55,573 nucleotides of DNA from the NCBI GenBank assembly GCA_002687775.1, contig NZBF01000005.1:1-55573 (forward strand), in the 5' to 3' direction. Under the pieces are notes generated by a model. It saw nothing but the letters and a program-made list of their open reading frames with translations. It was not told where the DNA came from and ran no database searches. This document shows, piece after piece, positions 48,990 through 55,573 of this stretch (within the stretch, counting starts at the first letter, position 1; each line of letters begins with the position of its first letter). The DNA comes from Nanobdellota archaeon. GTDB taxonomy: Archaea; Nanoarchaeota; Nanoarchaeia; Woesearchaeales; GW2011-AR9. Made by a program: the position numbers and the translations under genes.

Positions 48990-49379
48990 ATGGTTATTTT
49001 ATTTGATCAATTCAATCTTCCTGAAGACATATACAAAATTATTTTCGCCACCGAACAGCAGGAAGTTGTAGGGAAACTTCTCATTAAGTATTTAAAAGAA
49101 AACGGTGGAGAAATAAGTAAGACAGAGATGAGTTTATTCGCTACTCAACTTCATGAAGGTGAGATGGTTATCAAGGAAGCTGGAAAATCTATCATGGATG
49201 ACGAAGTAAAAATTTCATACAACAAAAGACAATTCTACGATCGCATTTTAACACCCATGAAAAGTATGGGTATTATTGGTTATGACTTATACAAAAAAAC
49301 GTACAAGATTTCTGACAGATTTAACAAACTAATGATTAAGATTGGTTTAATGTGGCTAAGAGAATTAGAAAAGAAATAA
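48990..49379 (+). CDS. Predicted winged-helix protein, 129 residues
   Basis: The helical protein has a start [18 protein letters not shown], a helix-turn-helix-like segment ([15 protein letters not shown]) and a C-terminal basic part with [13 protein letters not shown] that looks like a wing plus helix. A transcription regulator is the best guess. Its promoter shares about 29 bp with the one before the 38966 RNA locus. Its end overlaps metK by 15 bp. Confidence 0.6.
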   Translation: MVILFDQFNLPEDIYKIIFATEQQEVVGKLLIKYLKENGGEISKTEMSLFATQLHEGEMVIKEAGKSIMDDEVKISYNKRQFYDRILTPMKSMGIIGYDLYKKTYKISDRFNKLMIKIGLMWLRELEKK

Positions 49380-50591
49380 AAAAATCCAATACAACCAATT
49401 CTTCACTTGAATCCCGTTTTTCTGCTCAATCAACTCAACTTCCTGTTTCAGAAGTTCAACTTTATCAGTTTTCTCCCAAGTGAAATCTGGATCACTTCGT
49501 CCAAAATGTCCATATGCTGCTGTTTTCCTGTAAATTGGTCTTCTCAGGATTAACTGTTCAATGATCGCTTTCGGACGAAAATCAAAACATTTCTTAACAA
49601 CATCAATAATTTTGGAATCATCGACTTTTCCAGTTCCAAACGTGTCAACTAATATCGAAACGGGATCAGCGACACCAATAGCATACGCTACTTGCAATTC
49701 ACATTTATCTGCTAAACCTGCAGCGACAATATTCTTAGCAACATATCTGGCATAATATGAAGCAGAACGGTCAACTTTACTTGGATCCTTACCAGAAAAA
49801 CAACCACCACCATGTGAACCATGACCACCGTACGTGTCAACAATTATTTTCCTGCCTGTCAATCCAGCGTCACCAACAGGACCGCCAATAACAAATTTAC
49901 CAGTAGGGTTAATGAAATAAGTAGTATAGTCATCAATCCACTCAGAACATATGGGTTTGATTACTTTCTCAATGACATCCCATCTAATCTTTTCCAAGTC
50001 AACATCAGGGTGATGCTGCGTTGAAACAACTACTGTTTCAACTCTTTTTGGTTTTCCATTTTCGTATTCAATGGTAACTTGACTTTTTCCATCTGGCCGA
50101 AGGTACCAAATTTCTCCTCTCTTTCGCGCTGATTCCAAACGTTTGGTTAGTTTATGTGCTAAGACTATTGGCAGTGGCATAAATTCAGGTGTTTCATTAG
50201 TTGCATAGCCGAACATTAACCCCTGATCACCAGCACCTTGTTCCTCAAATAAGCCTTCACCCTCATTTACTCCTTGTGCAATTTCAGGCGATTGTTCAGA
50301 GATAGCTACTAAAACTCCACAAGTTGAACCATCAAATCCAAAATCTGGCTTATCATAACCAATGTCAAGAATAGTTTGTCTGACAATTTTCTGAATGTCC
50401 ACGTAGGTATTTGTGGTCACTTCACCTGCCACCACGACGAATCCTGTTTTTGTTAAACATTCCACGGCAACTTTCGCGTTCGAATCATCAGTGTAAATAG
50501 CATCAAGTACTGCATCACTAATTTGATCACAAATTTTATCGGGATGCCCTGCAGTCACACTCTCCGAAGTAAATAAATAATTTTTCGTCAT
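49365..50591 (-). CDS. metK: S-adenosylmethionine synthetase, bacterial type
   Basis: The 408-residue enzyme has the MetK motifs of the bacterial/eukaryotic family: [20 protein letters not shown] near the start, the signature [12 protein letters not shown] and [20 protein letters not shown] with the P-loop-like stretch. It joins ATP and methionine to give the methyl and radical donor used by the radical SAM enzyme at 5781. Most archaea use a distinct MAT family, so the bacterial type points to transfer or to the DPANN pattern. ATG 50591 is chosen over 50606, which adds MEVET. Confidence 0.95.
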   Translation of the reverse strand: MTKNYLFTSESVTAGHPDKICDQISDAVLDAIYTDDSNAKVAVECLTKTGFVVVAGEVTTNTYVDIQKIVRQTILDIGYDKPDFGFDGSTCGVLVAISEQSPEIAQGVNEGEGLFEEQGAGDQGLMFGYATNETPEFMPLPIVLAHKLTKRLESARKRGEIWYLRPDGKSQVTIEYENGKPKRVETVVVSTQHHPDVDLEKIRWDVIEKVIKPICSEWIDDYTTYFINPTGKFVIGGPVGDAGLTGRKIIVDTYGGHGSHGGGCFSGKDPSKVDRSASYYARYVAKNIVAAGLADKCELQVAYAIGVADPVSILVDTFGTGKVDDSKIIDVVKKCFDFRPKAIIEQLILRRPIYRKTAAYGHFGRSDPDFTWEKTDKVELLKQEVELIEQKNGIQVKNWLYWIFLFLF

Positions 50592-50760
50592 TGTTTCAAC
50601 CTCCATTTACTTAGTTTCGCAGACAAGTGATATATAAAGCGATTTGACAACAATATTCCCATGAGAATATTTTATGAAAAAGAAAACAACACACGAAGTA
50701 ACCATTGCTGAATAACAAATCCTGCGAAATATTTATAAAAGACGGGGTGAAATACATCAT

Positions 50761-52356
50761 ATGCCAGAAACCCCAATTGTTGATGTGAGTCAATTAGTAG
50801 GAAAAGTTAATGAAGAAAGTTTACTTATGTATGTCAAAGGACTTCTAAAGCAAGGTATTGAAGATGAAGAATTATTAATGGCCCTAGGACACGTTAGCAG
50901 CGTCGCTGGTATTGGAAATTTCATAGAAGTAACATACCAAGCAAAACATAGTCGTGAAGCCAATGCTGTTGAAGAAAGTAAACAAGTTTGTGATCTAGAA
51001 GATCAACTAAAAACTGCACAAGAAGAAATAAAAGCAGCTAGGGCAGCCGTGAAACAATATCGCGAAGCTGGTAGAGGAGATGAAGGGTTACGAGAAGAAA
51101 GATTAGCACAACGTCAAGCTTTTGATTTGGGCATTGCCCGTTATTTAAGTAAAGAAATCGAACTCCCGCCAGAGCCTCTAGAAGGACATCCAGAAACTAA
51201 ATTTCTCGTTCAAACTGCGATGACTTCCCGCGAAGGTGAAGATACAAAAGAATTAGTGACAATACCTAACCCTAAGGAAGAAGCGTCCAAATTAGTATTC
51301 ATAGCTGAAAACATACATGATGCAACTGTTCTAGCGTTTGTGCGAGCAACATTAGAAAGCGATAATCCCGTTGATTATTTTGAAACTTATAAAGACACTA
51401 TTCTTAACATTCCCGCAGGGAATACTTATGATGGGGTTATGAATGCGCTTGACACCATGTTGGGGCAATTCACAACAATTGAACAAAGAGCAGAGAGTAG
51501 TACAGAGTTAAAAATACATCTCCAAGCTGCAGCTGAACGCATGGAAAACTTTGAATCATTAACTCAGCAGGTGATTGACATGGAAACTGCCACTAAAAAA
51601 TTAACCAGACAATATGAAGCTGCCAGAGAAGAAATAGTACGTATCAATACTTATTTACAACTTGAACAAAATAAATCAGACCAATTAGTTGGCCAAGTTG
51701 AAGAAACCACTACTCAGAGTGAAGAATTAAGAGAACAGTTGCAAATGAGAAACGATGAGCTGCAAAATGCACAAGCACAATTATACATTATTGGTGAGCA
51801 AGTTGTTGAAGTAACAAGAGATTTGGAAGCACGATCATCTCAATATGAAACTGCTGAAAGAACAAAACAAATGTTAAATGTGGAGTTAAGCAAAACTTCG
51901 GATGAATTAGCTGTTGTATCCTCTGAGCTCGAAGTTGCAGTTCAATATCTTAACGCTGCAAATAATAGAATACATTCGCTTGAAAATAATCAAGAAGAAA
52001 CTGAGAGAGCCATGGAACGATTTGGTAACGCCACGATTGAATATGTGAAGCAACTAGGAGTAAGATATCAGACAACGTTACAAGAATTCGCCGACCTTGT
52101 TATTAACGCAGCGCAACAAGTTGAAAGAGCAGACGAGCGAGTTGACATGTATTTAAACTGGTTAGAGATACAAACTGCCGAGAACCATGCACGTGAGGGA
52201 GTATATGACAGGAGAATTTTGGCAGCGGAAAGTGCTCAAAGAGAATTAACTCAAAGACAAGAAGCAGCAACTCAAAGCATTTCAGGAACGCTTGAACGTG
52301 TGGGAACACTTCTTGCAAATGTAAGACCAATCGACGAAATTGTGAGGGTGAATTAA
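50761..52356 (+). CDS. Long coiled-coil protein, 531 residues
   Basis: The protein has a short globular start (VSQLVGKVNEESLLMYVKGL), a globular middle with SREGEDTKELVTIPNPKEEA, and long heptad repeats rich in Glu/Gln/Ala (about 60-120 and 245-480). No membrane segment is visible. The start lies about 25 bp after TTTATAAAAG (50730-50739), indicating a leaderless message. The next gene begins at the base after its stop, so the two are co-translated. A filament or scaffold role is inferred. Confidence 0.72.
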   Translation: MPETPIVDVSQLVGKVNEESLLMYVKGLLKQGIEDEELLMALGHVSSVAGIGNFIEVTYQAKHSREANAVEESKQVCDLEDQLKTAQEEIKAARAAVKQYREAGRGDEGLREERLAQRQAFDLGIARYLSKEIELPPEPLEGHPETKFLVQTAMTSREGEDTKELVTIPNPKEEASKLVFIAENIHDATVLAFVRATLESDNPVDYFETYKDTILNIPAGNTYDGVMNALDTMLGQFTTIEQRAESSTELKIHLQAAAERMENFESLTQQVIDMETATKKLTRQYEAAREEIVRINTYLQLEQNKSDQLVGQVEETTTQSEELREQLQMRNDELQNAQAQLYIIGEQVVEVTRDLEARSSQYETAERTKQMLNVELSKTSDELAVVSSELEVAVQYLNAANNRIHSLENNQEETERAMERFGNATIEYVKQLGVRYQTTLQEFADLVINAAQQVERADERVDMYLNWLEIQTAENHAREGVYDRRILAAESAQRELTQRQEAATQSISGTLERVGTLLANVRPIDEIVRVN

Positions 52357-53124
52357 ATGTCTCCAGATCTTAATGAAGATGCTATAATTTCTAAAGTAGA
52401 ACAATTAGTGAAGGAAAGAGAAGACATAGGAAGAAAGTTGGGCAAAAAAACAAAAGAAGTTCAAAGTTTAACAGAAGAGTTGTCAGCAACTCAAAGTGAG
52501 CTGGCAGAGAAAACAACATTATATGAAACTGCAAAAGCAGGTTTGGAAACTACGCACAGAACTATTAGTCAAGCAAACTATCTTAACTATTCATTAAGAA
52601 GAGAGGTAGAAAGTAGAGATGCCCAGTTAGCAGAATATCAACGAAGAGAAGATATCCTAAAAGAAGTTGTAGATTCTTCACAAGAACCTGAAAGGCAAGA
52701 AACAATACCTCTTATTACTGAAGACATTTTTGAGCAGGAAGATTTAGAAAGCCTCTCTCTTCCAGAACCGAAGTATCGTTTCAATCGAAGAATTATAAGA
52801 CAACTTGGACTTGCAGCAGTAATAGTAAGTGGGGCACTATTGAGTGCATACGGAACTCACCTTATATTTGAATCTTCTCGAAACAAACCTGTGCAAGAAG
52901 AAACAATCAGACTCATTCAAACACAAGATCAACTTGATTTATACGAAACAGAATTGCGGAATGTCATTACATTTGGAATTGAAGATGGTGCAAACAAATC
53001 AGATTTAGTTGGCAGAATTGATAATTTACGGAAAACTTACCAATTGGATAGTGAGAAATTAAGAGGACAATATGACCAAGCACATCAAACGACTGAGAGT
53101 ATTATCGCCACAATACATAAATAA
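52357..53124 (+). CDS. Coiled-coil membrane protein, 255 residues
   Basis: The N-terminal 115 residues are coiled coil (EDIGRKLGKKTKEVQSLTEE), followed by an acidic linker, one membrane helix (LGLAAVIVSGALLSAYGTHL) after a basic stretch (FNRRIIRQ), and a C-terminal helical part outside the membrane. With the cytoplasmic coiled-coil protein encoded immediately upstream it could form a membrane-attached complex. The family is not recognised. Confidence 0.7.
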   Translation: MSPDLNEDAIISKVEQLVKEREDIGRKLGKKTKEVQSLTEELSATQSELAEKTTLYETAKAGLETTHRTISQANYLNYSLRREVESRDAQLAEYQRREDILKEVVDSSQEPERQETIPLITEDIFEQEDLESLSLPEPKYRFNRRIIRQLGLAAVIVSGALLSAYGTHLIFESSRNKPVQEETIRLIQTQDQLDLYETELRNVITFGIEDGANKSDLVGRIDNLRKTYQLDSEKLRGQYDQAHQTTESIIATIHK

Positions 53125-53144
53125 TTCAAAATTATTCTTCAATA

Positions 53145-53687
53145 ATGATTCGAGAACTAAGTGAAATTAAAAGGACGAGAAAAATTCTAGGATTAAGTCA
53201 ACAAGATTTAGCTTTTCAAGCTGGCGTTTCTCAAAGTTTAGTTGCAAAAACCGAGTCAGGATTAGTAGATCCCACGTACACGAAAGCGAAACAAATTTTT
53301 GATACGTTAATAAGATTACGAGAAAGAGAACAAATGAAAGCGAAAGAAATTATGAATACATCAATCATAACTATTTCACCAGATAATAATATCCAGCAAG
53401 TTATTACACTTATGAAAGAGAACGGCATATCTCAAATACCAGTTATTGATAGTGAACGAATAATTGGATTAATAACTGAGAAAGCCATAATCGAACATTT
53501 AGGAAATAAGAATATCCAGCAGGAAGCTGTCCAAAATATTATGGAAGATTGTCCACCCATTGTTTCTCCTCACACTAACCACACTGTACTCACTGCATTG
53601 CTCAAAGAGTATTCATTCTTATTAGTTTCAGATAAAGGAACTATACAAGGAATCATTTCAAGAACGGATCTTATTGGTAAAGTTTAA
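53145..53687 (+). CDS. HTH-CBS regulator
   Basis: The 180-residue protein combines an N-terminal XRE-type helix-turn-helix (ILGLSQQDLAFQAGVSQSLV, AKTESGLVDPTY) with two CBS domains (about 68-120, MNTSIITISPDNNIQQVI, and 125-180, MEDCPPIVSPHTNH). CBS pairs bind adenosine nucleotides or S-adenosylmethionine, so this is a ligand-sensing DNA-binding protein of a type common in archaea. It lies 20 bp after the coiled-coil operon and may be its last gene. Confidence 0.92.
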   Translation: MIRELSEIKRTRKILGLSQQDLAFQAGVSQSLVAKTESGLVDPTYTKAKQIFDTLIRLREREQMKAKEIMNTSIITISPDNNIQQVITLMKENGISQIPVIDSERIIGLITEKAIIEHLGNKNIQQEAVQNIMEDCPPIVSPHTNHTVLTALLKEYSFLLVSDKGTIQGIISRTDLIGKV

Positions 53688-54514
53688 TCATCCATTGCCT
53701 GGAATGTAAGCAAATCTTCTGTAGTTAATTTCTTCCCTTGCTTTATTTTCTCTTTGACTGTTAATGATTTCTTTTCAAGAATTTTTTCAGAAGTTTTTCT
53801 ATCAGATTTTTTGTGAGAATCTTCAATTGATTTCAATTGATGCTGAATTTTTTTGGATTCTTGCCAGATACCATCCACTTCCATTTTCAATTTTTGATGA
53901 ATGGTTGACTTCTCTTTCTCATCATCACGCAATTTTTGTATTGACTCAAACAACTTCGATAATTCTTCATGCTTCTCTTGACTTTCTTTAGCTTTCTGTT
54001 GAATTTTCTTATGGGTGATGTTCGCTTCATTTCCTGCTTTTCCAAAAGTTCTAGCTTGTTTACTCAACTCTTCCCACTCTTTAGAGAGATGTTTTACTGC
54101 CGCATAATTTTTCTTAATTGTTTTCAACTCTTTAGTTAATTTTTTTTCATCAGAAAAAGACATCACTTCAGTTTCCAACTTTTTTTCAATACCTTTGATT
54201 CTCCGTTCCAGAGAACGAGGATCTTCCTTTTGAGACTGTTTCAATTCTCTCTGCTTGTCCTGAATTTTTTTCTTTTTAGTATCATCACTTTTCTGTTTAC
54301 CATGCAATTCACTTCTTTTTCCTTTCAACTCTTTTACTTCCTTTGTAAATGCGTCACGTTCATTTCGAAGAGTCTTCACTTGTTTAAGCATCTCGTTAAT
54401 TTTGATAGAAACTTTATTTCTGGTAGTGAAAGCCGATTCTTTCTTTTGACGTAATTCTCGAAGCGTAGACTGTAATTCAGAAACTTTTTCACGTAATTTT
54501 TGTGCACTTTCCAT
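53684..54514 (-). CDS. Archaeal coiled-coil protein (COG1340-like)
   Basis: The 276-residue protein is almost entirely coiled coil (LREKVSELQSTLRELRQKKE, NEMLKQVKTLRNERDAF) and ends in a conserved-looking segment (GKKLTTEDLLTFQAMDD). The length, the central HKKIQQKAKESQEKHEEL segment and the C-terminal LTTEDLLxxQ motif fit the uncharacterised archaeal family COG1340. Its last 4 bp overlap the HTH-CBS gene in convergent orientation. Confidence 0.82.
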   Translation of the reverse strand: MESAQKLREKVSELQSTLRELRQKKESAFTTRNKVSIKINEMLKQVKTLRNERDAFTKEVKELKGKRSELHGKQKSDDTKKKKIQDKQRELKQSQKEDPRSLERRIKGIEKKLETEVMSFSDEKKLTKELKTIKKNYAAVKHLSKEWEELSKQARTFGKAGNEANITHKKIQQKAKESQEKHEELSKLFESIQKLRDDEKEKSTIHQKLKMEVDGIWQESKKIQHQLKSIEDSHKKSDRKTSEKILEKKSLTVKEKIKQGKKLTTEDLLTFQAMDD

Positions 54515-54560
54515 AATAGTAAATTGAGAAAAATAAAGAAAAAGAAAAAAGGCTAATTAC

Positions 54561-54872
54561 TTAGCCAAATAAAGCGCCTAATCCAGCTGCTGCTGATTCT
54601 TCTGCTTTCTTTTCAGATTCTTCATCTTTCTTCTCTTCTTTCTTTTCTTCAGCCGCTTCGGCAGGCGCTGCTGCTGCTACAGCTGCAACTGGTGCTGCTG
54701 CTGCTTTTGCAACTGCTTCTTCAATATTGACATTCTGTAACGCTGCAACGAGTGCTTTAACTCGAGCTTCGTCTACGGTAACTCCTGCACCGCTTAGAGT
54801 GTTTTTAACATTCTCTTCATTGACTTCTTTCCCTGCTTTGTGAAGCAGCATTGCCGCATAGATATATTCCAT
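54561..54872 (-). CDS. rpl12: Ribosomal stalk protein P1 (archaeal L12)
   Basis: The 103-residue acidic protein has the N-terminal dimerisation helices ([20 protein letters not shown]), an Ala-rich hinge ([20 protein letters not shown]) and the charged tail ending AAGLGALFG, which binds translation factors. Dimers attach to uL10 on the large subunit. The upstream gene, partly in the window, is in the usual place of uL10. Confidence 0.96.
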   Translation of the reverse strand: MEYIYAAMLLHKAGKEVNEENVKNTLSGAGVTVDEARVKALVAALQNVNIEEAVAKAAAAPVAAVAAAAPAEAAEEKKEEKKDEESEKKAEESAAAGLGALFG

Positions 54873-54885
54873 TTTTGATTTCCTC

Positions 54886-55573
54886 CTAATTATCCTCTCG
54901 TAACGTTCCTTGTTTTTTCAATTTTTCAAAAAGCTCTTCAGCCTTTTTCGTTTCTTCATCTTGATTATCTTTGATCTCAAGAATTTCATCTTCGTCATCC
55001 TCATCTTCTAAATCTGCAAGTAAATCATCTGCAGACATTGGTTTTTCTTCTTTGATAAATGCTGTTCGTGGACTTGAACGTTCCACTGGTTCCTCGATTG
55101 TAATTTCTGGTTGTTCTTCTTTTTGTTTCATTAAATCATGAGCACTTGGAACTGGTTCTGGTTGTGGTTCCGACAGGGGTTCTGGAGTTGGATCTGGTTG
55201 AGGAACGGGTTCAGGTGTCGGATCAGGGTCTGGTGTTGGTTCATCTTCAGCTTCAGGTTCTTCTGCAGGTGTTTCCTCAGCAGGTGCCTCAGGTTCTTCT
55301 GGCTCTTCTGCAGGTGTCTCTTCAGCAGGTGCCTCAGGTTCTTCAGCAGGAGTTTCTTCCGCAGGTTCTTCTGGCTCTTCTGCAGGTGTCTCTTCAGCTG
55401 GTGCTTCAGGCTCTTCCGCAGGTTGCTCTTCAACTGGTTCCTCAGGTTCTTCTGCAGGCTGTTCTTCAACTGGTTCCTCAGGTTCTTCTGCAGGTGTTTC
55501 CTCAGCAGGTGCCTCAGGTTCTTCTGGCTCTTCTGCAGGTGTCTCTTCAGCAGGTGCCTCAGGTTCTTCAGCA
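54886..55573 (-). CDS. C-terminal part of a protein with Pro/Glu-repeat tail, possibly uL10 (partial)
   Basis: The reading frame is open from the right edge to 54886. It consists of a long PAEEPE-type repeat (about 55250-55573), a Pro/Asp-rich linker ([20 protein letters not shown]) and a final 80-residue acidic segment ending [18 protein letters not shown] short frame starting at ATG 55131 is only the end of this larger one. Position directly upstream of P1 is where archaeal uL10 (P0) lies, so a uL10 with an exaggerated acidic tail is likely, but its core is outside the window. A surface protein is the alternative. Confidence 0.6.
   Translation of the reverse strand, partial: AEEPEAPAEETPAEEPEEPEAPAEETPAEEPEEPVEEQPAEEPEEPVEEQPAEEPEAPAEETPAEEPEEPAEETPAEEPEAPAEETPAEEPEEPEAPAEETPAEEPEAEDEPTPDPDPTPEPVPQPDPTPEPLSEPQPEPVPSAHDLMKQKEEQPEITIEEPVERSSPRTAFIKEEKPMSADDLLADLEDEDDEDEILEIKDNQDEETKKAEELFEKLKKQGTLREDN
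55254..55573 (-). repeat. Low-complexity Pro-Ala-Glu coding repeat
   Basis: Imperfect tandem units coding for [16 protein letters not shown] and the variant [13 protein letters not shown] repeat across this stretch and beyond the window. Blocks such as GCAGGTGTCTCTTCAGCAGG recur several times on the plus strand. The repeat is open in more than one frame, which explains a misleading Leu/Lys/Asn-rich frame on the same strand. Confidence 0.8.

Noticed and set aside
55131..55469. Leu/Lys/Asn/Gln-rich open frame on the minus strand
   Set aside because: It is another frame of the Pro/Ala/Glu repeat; the PAEEPE frame continues without stop into the acidic C-terminal segment and is clearly the coding one.
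1..55573. CRISPR arrays, insertion sequences, rRNA genes
   Set aside because: No regularly spaced direct repeats, transposase genes or rRNA segments were seen on reading through the window.

Overview
The window reads as a chromosome segment of a small-genome, AT-rich archaeon, most likely of the DPANN group (Woesearchaeota/Pacearchaeota-like). The evidence is archaeal information-processing genes (aIF2 gamma, Alba, eS17, uS15, P1/L12 stalk protein, Orc1/Cdc6, SRP54, an XPD-family helicase, archaeal-style GatC/GatA), TATA boxes about 25 bp upstream of start codons or RNA 5' ends, many leaderless or ATGA-overlapping genes, and many small lipoproteins and coiled-coil proteins without recognisable families. 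The taxonomic placement is inference; no rRNA is present.

Layout. 1-5.6 kb: surface lipoproteins, a PIN toxin-antitoxin pair inserted at the 3' end of an intron-filled tRNA-Gly gene, a membrane-anchored winged-helix protein and a highly charged secreted coiled-coil protein. 5.6-12.5 kb: a structured RNA, a B12-binding radical SAM enzyme, hypothetical genes, tRNA-Ala, a second PIN module, an M50 metalloprotease and several tiny membrane or zinc-ribbon genes. 12.5-20 kb: tRNA-Phe, a TadA/TadC-type secretion or pilus pair, an ABC exporter and two small coiled-coil genes. 20-23.4 kb: a DinD homologue, three paralogous membrane proteins, a multi-hairpin RNA candidate and a broken NlpC/P60-like gene. 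23.4-33 kb: translin, GatC-GatA, a phosphoesterase, SRP54, tRNA-Arg, ArgRS and a B3/4-domain protein. 33-39.6 kb: a LAGLIDADG protein divergent from tRNA-Gln, structured leaders, uS15 and an XPD-like helicase with its likely regulator. 39.6-55.6 kb: membrane proteins and lipoproteins, SerRS, Orc1/Cdc6, phosphatases, aIF2 gamma, Alba, eS17, MetK, a coiled-coil operon, stalk protein P1, and a truncated gene with a Pro/Glu-repeat tail that may be uL10.

The most striking content is in the tRNA genes. All five (Gly-CCC, Ala-GGC, Phe-GAA, Arg-UCG, Gln-UUG) carry introns, twelve in total by my reading, and most of these lie in the D-loop, variable loop or T-loop rather than the anticodon loop. tRNA-Gln and tRNA-Gly each appear to carry four, and removing them leaves normal 75- and 74-nt cloverleaves. 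Most junctions can be drawn as bulge-helix-bulge motifs for the archaeal splicing endonuclease. The 3' exon of tRNA-Gly is duplicated 702 bp downstream, exactly bracketing the PIN/antitoxin pair, and the duplication begins at the predicted 3' splice site of the T-loop intron. A free-standing LAGLIDADG protein lies head-to-head with tRNA-Gln.

A second theme is a set of intergenic structured RNAs or leaders (5647-5766, 22658-22909, 34238-34354, 39150-39262, and the hairpin leader near 12021-12068). In each, a basal helix starts at about the position where transcription should begin downstream of a TATA-like box. I could not match any of them to a known RNA family.
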